DNA from: Pelagicoccus sp. SDUM812005
GTDB lineage: Bacteria > Verrucomicrobiota > Verrucomicrobiia > Opitutales > Opitutaceae
Assembly (NCBI RefSeq): GCF_031127875.1
Contig: NZ_JARXIA010000009.1
Coordinates: 186,001-250,000, forward strand
DNA: 64,000 nt
Direction: 5' to 3'
Positions 7,622 to 16,668 of this stretch are shown one piece after another (the stretch's first letter is position 1; every line of letters starts with the position of its first letter). Under the pieces are notes generated by a model, which saw only the letters and a list, made by a program, of their open reading frames with translations, had not been told where the DNA came from and did no database searches. Both the position numbers and the translations under genes were made by a program.

Positions 7622-8983
7622 ATGAAACTTTCGAATTATCTTATTGGGGCGCTTAGCCTCGCGTCTGCAACGCTCTCCGCTCAAACCTATCCCTTGAGCG
7701 AAAACTTCTGGTCCAACCCGGAGTTCAAGGACCGGGTGATGGGGAGCTACGGCGCTCACAGCGAACTCGAGCCGAGGCTCAGCGACGAAGAGGGGCAATT
7801 CTTCAAGACCTTGATCGCGGTCTTGGAGGCGAACTTGGAGCAGGGAGCGATCTTGCTCCAGGAACGGATCACGGGCGAGTCGAGCGCGGCTCTGGACTTC
7901 ATGCTCGGAACGATCCGCATGCAGTTGGGCGAAATGGATAAGGCCGTATCCAGCTACGAGGCAGCGGTGACGAAGTTCCCGAACTTCATGCGGGCCTACA
8001 AGAACTTGGGCATCGCTTACGTGCAGAGCGGTCAGCTGGAAAAGGGCGCCGAGGCGATCATCAAGGGCATGGAGCTCGGGGGAGCGGATGGCTTGTCGTA
8101 CGGATTGCTTGGATACAGCTATCTGAACCAGGAAATGTACTCTTCCGCTTTGAATGCCTATAGCTTGGCGATCGCCTTCCAACCGAACTCCAAGGACTGG
8201 AAGCTCGGCAAGATCCGCTGCTTGATGGAGCTGGAAGCCTTTGGCGAAGCGGCGGGCTTGGTCGCGGAGCTGATTGCCGAGGATTCGGCGAACCATGAGC
8301 TCTACTTGCACCAGGCGAACATTTCTTTGGCCAAGGACAATATTGAGGCGGCCTTGGCGAACCTCGAGATTTCCCGTCGCTTGGGTGGCGGGGACGAGGG
8401 CAGCTTGTTCCTGCTGGCCGACATCTATGCGAATCGCGCCATGTATGCGCTCGCGATCGACGCTTACGAGGACGCCCTTGCGGCGACCCAGGTCAAGGCC
8501 GGACGATTCAAGAGCCTGACTCGCGCCATCTCGTCTTTCATCGAAAACCAAGCGTGGGAGGAGGCCTTGCGCCTCAATCGCGTTGCGGTGGAGGGGCTCG
8601 GCTCCGAGCTGGACGAGGAGCAGCGACTCGCCTTGCTGAACCTCAAGGCCGAGATTGAGCTGGGCGCCAACGATAGCGATTCTGCGGCGGCGACGCTTGC
8701 GAAGATCATCGAGGCGGATCCGATGAACGGCCGCGCCATTGTTTTGCTGGCGAAGCACTCGTGGAAGAAGAAGGACTACGAAGAGGCGGCGTTTCTCTAT
8801 CAGCGAGCGGAGAACATCGAGACGGTGGCCCCGCAGGCCTTCTTGCAGTACGGTCAGATGCTGGTGGAGCAGAAGGAGTACGTGGAGGCGGCCAAGAAGC
8901 TGCGTCGCTCTTTGGATTTGAACTACGAGTCGAATGTTGCGGACTTCCTGCGAGCGGTGGAAGAGGCCGCTTCGCGCAGCTAG
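7622..8983 (+). CDS. Secreted TPR-repeat protein of the TonB operon
   Basis: A 453-residue protein from the ATG at 7622, which directly precedes a signal peptide (cleavage after ATLSAQ). Most of the rest consists of tetratricopeptide-like helix pairs, for example KAVSSYEAAVTKFPNFMRAYKNLG around residues 115-140, with further copies to the C-terminus. A TPR protein at this place is a regular member of DUF3450/TonB2-type operons and probably scaffolds periplasmic contacts of the complex. Its function is not established. It is the last gene of the operon. Confidence 0.88.
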   Translation: MKLSNYLIGALSLASATLSAQTYPLSENFWSNPEFKDRVMGSYGAHSELEPRLSDEEGQFFKTLIAVLEANLEQGAILLQERITGESSAALDFMLGTIRMQLGEMDKAVSSYEAAVTKFPNFMRAYKNLGIAYVQSGQLEKGAEAIIKGMELGGADGLSYGLLGYSYLNQEMYSSALNAYSLAIAFQPNSKDWKLGKIRCLMELEAFGEAAGLVAELIAEDSANHELYLHQANISLAKDNIEAALANLEISRRLGGGDEGSLFLLADIYANRAMYALAIDAYEDALAATQVKAGRFKSLTRAISSFIENQAWEEALRLNRVAVEGLGSELDEEQRLALLNLKAEIELGANDSDSAAATLAKIIEADPMNGRAIVLLAKHSWKKKDYEEAAFLYQRAENIETVAPQAFLQYGQMLVEQKEYVEAAKKLRRSLDLNYESNVADFLRAVEEAASRS

Positions 8984-9038
8984 CGGTTTGGGAATCCAGT
9001 GGTTTGCGAGTCTGCCTGCGAGGATCGCGGGCGGGCTC

Positions 9039-9953
9039 TTATTTTTTGCTGCGTTCGAACTTTTCCGATTTCCGGTAGGCGGAGGGGCTGGTTCCCAGTT
9101 GCTTCTTGAAGCTGCGGCTGAAGGCGGCGAGCGACTCGTAGCCGCAGTCGAGGGCGATCTGGGTAAGGGAGTCGTCGGCGTGGACGAGCAGCTTTACCGC
9201 TCGGTTGATCTTGTAGTGGACGAGGTAGCTGCCGAGGCTGATGCCGGTCAGGACCTTGAAGCGCTTGCGCAGGTGGCTTTCGGAGAGCGAAAGGGCGGCG
9301 GCGATTTGGCTGATGCTGATGTTTTCCTCCAGCCTCCTTTCGAGCAGGCCGTTGATGCGGTCGACGAGCGCGTATCCGGTCGTTGGGTACGACGGGGAAG
9401 CTATCAGTTCGCGGGATCGGTTGAGCGAATAGGCCCGTAGCTTGTTGAGCAAGCCGGAGGCGGCGAAAGTGGTCATGTCGAGGGTCGCTTCGTCGAGCGT
9501 TTCGCGCCGAGCGTAGCGGGCGGCGATTTCCACCGCGTCGTCGCAGAGCTCGCGGCTGAGGGGGATGGGGGTGTTGGCGAAAACGTCGAAGGGCTTGGGG
9601 TTGCGCGTTTCGAAGGTGAGGAACAGCCAGTTCATGCGCTCGTCTTGAACCTCCATGTAGAAGTGGAACTGGTAGGGCTTGACGAGGAAGGCGTCGCCGG
9701 GGCGCAGGTGGAAGATGCGTCCGTCCACGTTGATGGCGCCTTCGGTTTCGAAGCAGAGCATGAGGACGAAGCGGTGGTGCGGGCGGCTTTCGAAGGTGCG
9801 TCGCTGCAGCTCCTGCTTTCGGGTGCGGTGGAAGAGCACGATGTTGTCCACGTGGCAGAGGTTGCGGGCCTTGAGGCCGTGGAAGTAGTCGTCCGGCGGC
9901 TGGAGTCCGAGGGCGTGGAGTTTGTGGGCAGCTGAGGTAAAGGGGCTCTGCAT
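9039..9953 (-). CDS. AraC-family transcriptional regulator
   Basis: A 304-residue protein from the ATG at 9951-9953 (MQSPFTSAAHK); the open frame upstream runs into the divergent promoter and looks non-coding. The N-terminal half has a cupin-like sensing fold (EGAINVDGRIFHLRPGDAFLVKPYQFH). The C-terminal 100 residues carry two helix-turn-helix motifs with the family signature IALDCGYESLAAFSRSFKKQLGTSPSAYRK. It is divergent from the nagB-type operon, so it most likely controls N-acetylglucosamine use, with an amino sugar as plausible effector (inference). Confidence 0.92.
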   Translation of the reverse strand: MQSPFTSAAHKLHALGLQPPDDYFHGLKARNLCHVDNIVLFHRTRKQELQRRTFESRPHHRFVLMLCFETEGAINVDGRIFHLRPGDAFLVKPYQFHFYMEVQDERMNWLFLTFETRNPKPFDVFANTPIPLSRELCDDAVEIAARYARRETLDEATLDMTTFAASGLLNKLRAYSLNRSRELIASPSYPTTGYALVDRINGLLERRLEENISISQIAAALSLSESHLRKRFKVLTGISLGSYLVHYKINRAVKLLVHADDSLTQIALDCGYESLAAFSRSFKKQLGTSPSAYRKSEKFERSKK

Positions 9954-10073
9954 GTGATCGGAAATATCAAACGCTGGATCAAATTTGCAAATATTTGCCT
10001 TGGTTTTATTTGTTATGCTTGAGGGCGTAGCATCTCGCTTTGCCCCATTTACCCATTCAATCCCCGTTTTTAT
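9954..10073. promoter_or_regulatory. Divergent promoter region, AraC regulator / amino-sugar operon
   Basis: This AT-rich gap holds the perfect 12-bp palindrome GCAAATATTTGC (9987-9998). It also creates two direct ATTTGC copies exactly 10 bp apart (9983-9988 and 9993-9998), the face-of-helix spacing AraC proteins often use. A -10-like TATGCT lies at 10014-10019, 15 nt past the palindrome, with no good -35, which would suit activation by a regulator bound at the palindrome. This is pattern evidence only. Confidence 0.5.
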
Positions 10074-11975
10074 ATGAATGAACGTAGTGGTCAGGAACTG
10101 TACGAACGCATCCCTACCAAAGTTTTCGAGGACGCCCAGCTTGCCGTTGGGCAAGTGGCTCGCGAGCTAGCGGATGCCATCCGAAAGCGCCAGTTCGAGG
10201 GCAATCCGTTCGTGCTCGGTTTGGCGACCGGTTCGACGCCGGTGCCGCTCTATCGCGAGCTGGTCCGGCTGCATCGGGAGGAAGGACTGAGTTTCGCCAA
10301 CGTGACGAGCTTCAACCTGGACGAGTACTTCGGGATCGATAGCCGGCATCCGGAGAGCTATTACCGCTTCATGCGGGAGCAGCTTTTCGATCACATCGAT
10401 ATGCCGGAGGAGCAGATCAACATTCCGCAGGGCTCGGTGGAGCGGGAGGAGGTTTTCGAGGCTTGCCAGGCTTATGAGGAAAAGATCGCAGCTTGCGGCG
10501 GCATCGACGTGCAGATCCTCGGAATCGGCCGCACGGGCCATATTGGCTTCAACGAACCCGGCTCGGGTCCGAACTCCCGCACGCGCTTGGTGACCTTGGA
10601 CCGATTGACGCGCTTGGACGCGGCCCGCGACTTCCAGGGCGAGCACAACGTGCCTCGCTACGCGGTGACTATGGGGGTCGGGACTATCATGGATGCCCGC
10701 AAGGTGTATCTCTTGGCTTGGGGACGCTCGAAGGCGGAGGTGGTGAAAGCCGCGGTGGAGGATGCTCCGGTGGAAAGTCTGCCGGCCAGTTTCCTGCAGG
10801 CCCATAAGGACGTGTCGTTTATTTTGGATACGGCTTCCGCGTCGGAGCTGACTCGCTGCAAGTATCCCTGGCTGGTCGGCTTTCCGGAGTGGACACCGGA
10901 GCTGGTCCGGAAGTCGGTAACCCACCTTTCGCTGAAGTTAGGCAAGCCGCTTTTGAAGCTGGTGGACAAGGATTACCAGGAAAATGGCTTGTCGGAGCTG
11001 GTGACTGAGCAGGGACCGGCCTACGGCTTGAACATTCGTGTCTTCAACGAGGTGCAGCACACCATAACCGGCTGGCCCGGAGGCAAGCCCGACGCGGACG
11101 ACACCTACCGGCCCGAGCGGGCATCGCCTGCGCGGAAGCGAGTGCTGGTTTTGAGCCCGGAGCCGCAGGACGATGTGCTGTCCATGGCGGCCACCCTGAG
11201 CAGGTTGGCGGCGCATGGGCATGAACTCACGGTGGCGTACCTGACGTCGGGAAACCTGGGCGTGCCGGACGAGGAGGCGAATTGGGCAGCGGACTTGATG
11301 TTGGAAGCGGGAGACTCGAGTCTCGCTTCGGAAGTGTTGCAGGAACTCGAGGCGAAGGGAGCCTTTTCGGAGGACTCTCCCAAGCTGAGAAAATTCAAAT
11401 CCTATATCCGTCGCAACGAAGCGCGAGCTTCACTTGAAATGTGTGGGCTTGGGAAGGATTGTATCCGGTTTTTGGATCTCCCGTTCTACGAGAACGGCCG
11501 CTATCGTCGATTCGAGATAGGGGAAGCGGATGTCGCGGCGATGCGGGCGCTTATCCAGGCAGTTAAGCCGCACCAGATTTTCGTGACCGGCGAGGCGGCG
11601 GATCCCAGTTCGGTACAGGCCAAGAGCTTTTCTGTATTCGAGGCAGCGATACGCAGCTTGTCCGAGGAAACATGGTTCGAGGATTGTTACGTCTGGCTGT
11701 ATCGAAGCGACGGGCGCGAGTGGGAGATCCACCAAGTGGAAATGTCGGTGCCCTGCAGTCCGGACGAAGCGAAGGCCAAGGCCCAAGCCATTTACCAGCA
11801 CCGCTCGCAGCGGAGCCAATTGCCTGTGATGAATCCTGAGCAGAGCGAAGCCTGGGAACAGGCGATCCAAAGGAATCGGGAGACGGCGGCGCTTTACGAC
11901 AAGCTAGGCCTTGCGGAGTACGAGGCGATCGAGTGCTTTGTGCGTTGGAATCCTCGCAAAGGCGAGGGGCAGTAG
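10074..11975 (+). CDS. nagB: NagB-type glucosamine-6-phosphate deaminase fused to degenerate PIG-L domain
   Basis: A 633-residue protein. Residues 1-335 are a NagB isomerase/deaminase domain: ATGSTPVPLY, catalytic Asp83 in NLDEYF, and GRTGHIGFNEPGS with His156. It converts glucosamine-6-P to fructose-6-P and ammonia. Residues 355-633 are a PIG-L/LmbE-like domain, the arrangement of Bacteroides BT_0258-type proteins. The metal site of that domain is ruined: the usual HPDD motif reads EPQDD (363-367), and the later HxxH-type position reads DPSSVQ (510-515). The deaminase half looks intact, while the second domain is probably non-catalytic and structural or regulatory. It is the first gene of the operon, 6 nt before a stand-alone PIG-L gene. 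Confidence 0.9.
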   Translation: MNERSGQELYERIPTKVFEDAQLAVGQVARELADAIRKRQFEGNPFVLGLATGSTPVPLYRELVRLHREEGLSFANVTSFNLDEYFGIDSRHPESYYRFMREQLFDHIDMPEEQINIPQGSVEREEVFEACQAYEEKIAACGGIDVQILGIGRTGHIGFNEPGSGPNSRTRLVTLDRLTRLDAARDFQGEHNVPRYAVTMGVGTIMDARKVYLLAWGRSKAEVVKAAVEDAPVESLPASFLQAHKDVSFILDTASASELTRCKYPWLVGFPEWTPELVRKSVTHLSLKLGKPLLKLVDKDYQENGLSELVTEQGPAYGLNIRVFNEVQHTITGWPGGKPDADDTYRPERASPARKRVLVLSPEPQDDVLSMAATLSRLAAHGHELTVAYLTSGNLGVPDEEANWAADLMLEAGDSSLASEVLQELEAKGAFSEDSPKLRKFKSYIRRNEARASLEMCGLGKDCIRFLDLPFYENGRYRRFEIGEADVAAMRALIQAVKPHQIFVTGEAADPSSVQAKSFSVFEAAIRSLSEETWFEDCYVWLYRSDGREWEIHQVEMSVPCSPDEAKAKAQAIYQHRSQRSQLPVMNPEQSEAWEQAIQRNRETAALYDKLGLAEYEAIECFVRWNPRKGEGQ

Positions 11976-11981
11976 ATCGAG

Positions 11982-12818
11982 ATGGAAAAGCATTATATAC
12001 CAGACGGAGTGAGTTTGCAGGCGGCCCAAGCGCGGGTGACGCATATGGGCATCGGCGCTCACCAGGACGATTTGGAAATCTTCGCGTACCACGGGATCGC
12101 GGCTTGTTACCGTTCGGCATCGAACTGGTTCGCAGGGGTGACGGTCACGGATGGTGGCGGCAGCGCCCGAGAGGGTCTGTATCGAGATTATACGGACGAG
12201 CAGATGAAGGAGGTTCGCCATCGCGAGCAAAACCGTGCTGCGAAGATGGGTGGCTATTCCTTCCAGTCGCAGTTAGGGGTGCCGAGCAAGGTTGTGAAGG
12301 ATGCTGAGGCTTCCTCGGCGCTGGTGGACGAGTTGTATGCCCTGCTGGATGCCTGTCGCCCTCACACGCTGTACCTGCACAATCCGGCGGACAAGCACGA
12401 CACGCATATCGCGGTGCTGGCTCGTTCCTTGGAGGCGCTGCGGCGCCTGCCGGCGGAGCGACGTCCGGAGCGCGTCTACGGTTGCGAGGTCTGGCGCGAT
12501 TTGGATTGGTTGGACGATGCGTACAAGATCGCGCTTCCGGTGGACGAACATCCCATCTTGGCTCGGGATCTGGTCGCGGTTTTCGAATCGCAGGTCGCTG
12601 GCGGAAAGGATTACGTAAACGCGACCTTGGGGCGTCGTCATGCGAATGCGACTTTCTATCAATCTCACTCGGTGGACGAGGCGAGCGGTTACACTTTCGC
12701 GATGGATCTCGGTCCGTTGTTGTTGGATGAATCTCTAAGTGTGCAGGATTTTGTACGAGGTCACTTGGATCGGTTTAGAACGGATGTGCTGGAGCGTATC
12801 CAAAAAATGGTGAGGTAG
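11982..12818 (+). CDS. PIG-L family deacetylase
   Basis: A 278-residue protein with an intact PIG-L/LmbE site: GAHQDDLE near residue 25 (zinc His and Asp, catalytic Asp) and the third ligand in HNPADKHDTH near residue 130. The family removes acetyl groups from GlcNAc-containing substrates. Here it sits between nagB and a hexosaminidase gene, so deacetylation of N-acetylglucosamine or a derivative is likely. No nagA-type deacetylase is seen in the operon, and this enzyme may fill that step (inference). It has no signal peptide and is probably cytoplasmic. Confidence 0.88.
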   Translation: MEKHYIPDGVSLQAAQARVTHMGIGAHQDDLEIFAYHGIAACYRSASNWFAGVTVTDGGGSAREGLYRDYTDEQMKEVRHREQNRAAKMGGYSFQSQLGVPSKVVKDAEASSALVDELYALLDACRPHTLYLHNPADKHDTHIAVLARSLEALRRLPAERRPERVYGCEVWRDLDWLDDAYKIALPVDEHPILARDLVAVFESQVAGGKDYVNATLGRRHANATFYQSHSVDEASGYTFAMDLGPLLLDESLSVQDFVRGHLDRFRTDVLERIQKMVR

Positions 12819-12820
12819 GA

Positions 12821-14836
12821 ATGAAGCTAAGGACGATCTGGAACGTGTGTATGGGGGTGGCTATGCTGGGTGCAATTCAAGGGAGCGAGGGCGGAGTTGC
12901 GGGAGGCGAGGAGGCTTTCTCTCGATTGATGCCGGTACCTCAGGAGCTCGTCGCGGGGGAGGGGCGGTACCGTATCGACAAAACGTTTACGGTGAAGGTG
13001 AGCGGAAATCCGGATGAGCGTATCTACGCGGCGGCGAGCCGCTTTCTTCGTCGCTTGGACCAACGCACTGGGCTCTTCCTGCCGCAGGACTATGTAGAGC
13101 AGGGAGAGGCGTTGGAGGCGGCAGGTTTGGAGATCGTGGTGTCGCGGCCCGGGTCGGTGACCTTGGGCGAAGACGAATCGTACCGGCTTACTGTTGCCGA
13201 GGACAAGGTCCGCCTGGAGGCGGAGACTGACTTGGGGACGATGCATGGTTTGGAGACCTTGCTACAGTTGTTGTCGGCGGACGGGAACGGCTACTATTTT
13301 CCGGGCGCGAGCGTGACGGACTACCCGCGTTTTCCTTGGCGGGGCCTGATGATCGACTCGGCTCGTCATTTCATGCCGATGGACATGATCAAGCGAAACC
13401 TCGACGGGATGGCTGCGGTGAAGATGAATGTCATGCATTGGCATTTGACCGAGGACCAAGGCTTCCGGGCCGAGATCAAGAGCTACCCGCGCTTGCACGA
13501 GTTGGGTTCCGACGGGATGTTTTATACTCAGGAGCAAATGCGGGAGATCGTTGCCTACGCAGCGGATCGGGGAATCCGCGTGTATCCAGAATTTGACGTC
13601 CCCGGGCATGCTACGGCTTGGCTGGTGGGGCATCCCGAGCTGGCAAGTTTGCCGGGTCCTTATGAGATCGAACGCGGCTGGGGCATTTTTGATCCGACTT
13701 TGGATCCGACCAATGAAAAGGTGTACGAGGTCCTAGAAGCTGTGTTTACGGAAATGGCGGCGATTTTTCCCGATGAGTATTTCCATATCGGCGGCGACGA
13801 AAACGAGGGGCATCACTGGGATAAGGCAGAGCACATCCAAGCGTTTATGAAGGAACGCGGAATCGCCGACAACCACCAGCTGCAGAGTTTCTTCAACAAG
13901 CGACTCCTGGTGATCCTCGAAAAGCTCGGGAAGAAGATGGTCGGGTGGGACGAAATCCTGCAGCCCGGGATGCCGACCGATATAATGATCCATTCCTGGC
14001 GAGGGCGGGAGTCGATGGTGGCGGCTGCGAAGGACGGTTATGCCAGTATCCTTTCGAACGGTTACTATATCGACTTGATGCAGCCTGCGAGCGAGCACTA
14101 CAGGGTGGATCCCTTGCCTGCGGATATCGACTTGAGCGAGGACGAGAGAGCTCGGGTTTTTGGCGGGGAGGCTACCATGTGGAGCGAGCATGTGACGGTG
14201 GAAACGGTTGATTCGAGAATCTGGCCGCGTACCGCGGCGATCGCCGAGCGGCTTTGGTCGGACGCGTCGGTTCGGGACGTGGAGGATATGTATCGAAGGT
14301 TGGATACGATCGCGCTGCAGCTCGAGGAGCACGGACTGACCCATCTGAAAAATCGGGAGATGATGATGCGTCGCTTGGCGAACGGTTACGATACGGAGCC
14401 GCTGCGGGTTTTGGCCGATGTGGTGGAGCCTTTAAAGATCTATCGTCGAAACGCTGACCTGAGCTACCGGTCGTTTTCGCCTTACACGTTGTTGCCGGAC
14501 GTGGCGGTGGCGGATGCCAAGGACGCTCGTCGCTTTAGGTCGCAAGTCACCGCGTATCTGGAAACTGGGCACGCATCGGACAAGCAGGCTGTGCAAGGCA
14601 TGCTGGAGCGGTGGGTGGCCAACCACGATGGTTTCGTTCGCTTGGCCGATCGCTCGCCTGCCTTGCGGGAAGCGCTGCCGCTTTCGGAAGCATTGCGCGA
14701 CCTTGCTGCGCTCGGGTTAGCCTCCTTGCGAGGTGAACTGGTGGAGGCGAAGGCGGTCCTTGCCCGAGCTCGGGAGCCGGTTGCCAAGGTGGAGCTGCAG
14801 GTGGTCGATGCTGTCGAGCGCTTGCTGGCTCCTTAG
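12821..14836 (+). CDS. Secreted beta-N-acetylhexosaminidase, GH20
   Basis: A 671-residue protein with an N-terminal signal sequence, an N-terminal GH20b-like domain (about 35-160), and a (beta/alpha)8 GH20 domain. The domain shows MHWHLTEDQGFR, YPEFDVPGHATAW and the catalytic pair Asp326-Glu327 in HIGGDENEG. It should release terminal GlcNAc from chitooligosaccharides or glycans outside the cytoplasm, feeding the symporter encoded next. It begins 2 nt after the PIG-L stop. The C-terminal 150 residues are helical and unassigned. Confidence 0.95.
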   Translation: MKLRTIWNVCMGVAMLGAIQGSEGGVAGGEEAFSRLMPVPQELVAGEGRYRIDKTFTVKVSGNPDERIYAAASRFLRRLDQRTGLFLPQDYVEQGEALEAAGLEIVVSRPGSVTLGEDESYRLTVAEDKVRLEAETDLGTMHGLETLLQLLSADGNGYYFPGASVTDYPRFPWRGLMIDSARHFMPMDMIKRNLDGMAAVKMNVMHWHLTEDQGFRAEIKSYPRLHELGSDGMFYTQEQMREIVAYAADRGIRVYPEFDVPGHATAWLVGHPELASLPGPYEIERGWGIFDPTLDPTNEKVYEVLEAVFTEMAAIFPDEYFHIGGDENEGHHWDKAEHIQAFMKERGIADNHQLQSFFNKRLLVILEKLGKKMVGWDEILQPGMPTDIMIHSWRGRESMVAAAKDGYASILSNGYYIDLMQPASEHYRVDPLPADIDLSEDERARVFGGEATMWSEHVTVETVDSRIWPRTAAIAERLWSDASVRDVEDMYRRLDTIALQLEEHGLTHLKNREMMMRRLANGYDTEPLRVLADVVEPLKIYRRNADLSYRSFSPYTLLPDVAVADAKDARRFRSQVTAYLETGHASDKQAVQGMLERWVANHDGFVRLADRSPALREALPLSEALRDLAALGLASLRGELVEAKAVLARAREPVAKVELQVVDAVERLLAP

Positions 14837-14879
14837 CCGTTTTCAATTTACCCCATGTTTCAACCCTACCCCAAAACTT

Positions 14880-16661
14880 ATGTCCCTCTCTCCTCTCGAT
14901 TGGATCATCATTGTCGCTTTCTTTGTCGTATCCCTGCTGATCGGCTTGCTGGTGTCTCGGCGGGCTGGCCGTTCTTCGGCTGAGTATTTCCTTTCAGGCC
15001 GCAGTATGCCTTGGTGGTTGCTCGGCGTATCCATGGTGGCCACTACCTTTGCCATCGATACTCCGAATTTGGTGACGGGGATCGTTCGCCAAGATGGGGT
15101 GGCGGGGAATTGGGTTTGGTGGGCCTTCCTGCTGACGGGCATGCTGACCGTTTTCGTGTACGCTCGGTTGTGGCGGCGTTCCCAGGTGTCCACCGACTTG
15201 GAGTTTTACGAACTGCGCTACAGTGGGAAGTCGGCCGCTTTCTTGCGCGGCTTTCGGGCGATTTACTTGGGCGTCTTCTTTAACGTGATGATCATGGCCA
15301 ACGTTTGCTTGGCTGCGATCAAGCTCGGCGGGGTGGCGCTGGGCTTGTCGCCGGTGGAGACTTTGCTGATCGCCTCTGTGATCACGGTGCTCTATAGTTC
15401 GTTAGGCGGGCTGAGAGGCGTTTTGATCACGGACTTCGTCCAGTTCGGGGTCGCTATGGTGGGGTCTATCTGGGCGACCTCTTTGATCGTGGGGATGCCC
15501 GAGGTGGGCGGTTTGGGCGGTTTGCTGTCGCATCCGAACGTGGTGGGGAAGCTCGACCTGCTGCCCGACTTTTCCGATTCGACTCTGCTTGTATCCGTAT
15601 TCATCGTACCGCTTGCGGTGCAGTGGTGGAGCGTATGGTATCCGGGAGCGGAACCCGGCGGCGGTGGTTACATCGCGCAGCGAATGCTTGCGGCGAAGAA
15701 TGAGCGGCACGCGATCGGAGCTACTTTTTTCTTCAACCTTGCACACTATGGCTTGCGTCCTTGGCCTTGGATATTGATGGGACTGGCGTCGCTGATCGTG
15801 TATCCAAATCTCGAATCGTTGCAGGTCGCGTTTCCGGCGATGGATCCGAACTTCATCCGCGACGACCTTGCGTACCCAGCGATGTTGGCGTTTTTGCCGG
15901 CAGGGGTGCTGGGCTTGGTGCTTGCTTCGCTGGTGGCCGCTTTCATGTCGACGATTTCGACGCATCTGAACTGGGGCTCGTCCTATGTGGTGAACGATGT
16001 TTACAAGCGCTTCGTGAAGCCGGAGGCGAGCGAAGGAGAGCTCGTTAGAGTGGGAAGGCTCTCGACGGTGGCGCTGATGATCTTGGCGGGAGTGGTGGCC
16101 CTGTTTTTGGAAAGCGCGATGCAGAGCTTTAACATTCTGCTTTCGATCGGAGCGGGTACGGGCTTGATCTTCATTTTGCGTTGGTTCTGGTGGCGGGTGA
16201 ATGCGGCAACTGAAATATCGGGAATGGTCGTGTCCTTCCTCGTCGCTTTGTTTTTCGAATTTGGATACGAGCGATGCGGATTCGAGCCCCTGGCCGGACA
16301 TGTTCAATTGATGGCGAGCGTAGCGGTAACGACGGTAGCGTGGCTGGCGGTGACTTTCCTTACGCCTGCGAGTTCGCCGGAGGTTTTAGAGAAGTTCTAC
16401 CTTGCCATTCGCCCGGTGGGTCCCGGTTGGGAGAAGGTGCGCGCTTCGTTGCGGGAGAAAGGGGTGGCTGTTCCGGAAGCGGCGCCGGGCGAGAGCCTCA
16501 CGCGAGGGATCGCGAACTTTGTGCTTGGAAGCTTTTCGGTGTATTTCTTTTTGTTCGGAATCGGATACCTCGTTTACGGGAACCTCGCCTTGGGGATCGG
16601 TTTGCTTTCCCTGTCAGCGCTAGGGATTGGCTATATCTTGAAGCGTGTAATCGCAAACTGA
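14880..16661 (+). CDS. Sodium:solute symporter (probable N-acetylglucosamine importer)
   Basis: A 593-residue protein from the ATG at 14880 (MSLSPLDWIIIVAFFVV), 43 nt after the hexosaminidase; the frame is open further upstream but that part is antisense-like and overlaps the previous gene. It has about 13 hydrophobic helices with SSS-family features: AEYFLSGRSMPWWLLGVSMVATTFAIDTP and STISTHLNWGSSYVVND. Within an amino-sugar operon it probably imports GlcNAc or chitobiose with Na+. The substrate is inferred from context only. Confidence 0.88.
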   Translation: MSLSPLDWIIIVAFFVVSLLIGLLVSRRAGRSSAEYFLSGRSMPWWLLGVSMVATTFAIDTPNLVTGIVRQDGVAGNWVWWAFLLTGMLTVFVYARLWRRSQVSTDLEFYELRYSGKSAAFLRGFRAIYLGVFFNVMIMANVCLAAIKLGGVALGLSPVETLLIASVITVLYSSLGGLRGVLITDFVQFGVAMVGSIWATSLIVGMPEVGGLGGLLSHPNVVGKLDLLPDFSDSTLLVSVFIVPLAVQWWSVWYPGAEPGGGGYIAQRMLAAKNERHAIGATFFFNLAHYGLRPWPWILMGLASLIVYPNLESLQVAFPAMDPNFIRDDLAYPAMLAFLPAGVLGLVLASLVAAFMSTISTHLNWGSSYVVNDVYKRFVKPEASEGELVRVGRLSTVALMILAGVVALFLESAMQSFNILLSIGAGTGLIFILRWFWWRVNAATEISGMVVSFLVALFFEFGYERCGFEPLAGHVQLMASVAVTTVAWLAVTFLTPASSPEVLEKFYLAIRPVGPGWEKVRASLREKGVAVPEAAPGESLTRGIANFVLGSFSVYFFLFGIGYLVYGNLALGIGLLSLSALGIGYILKRVIAN

Positions 16662-16668
16662 ATACGTG

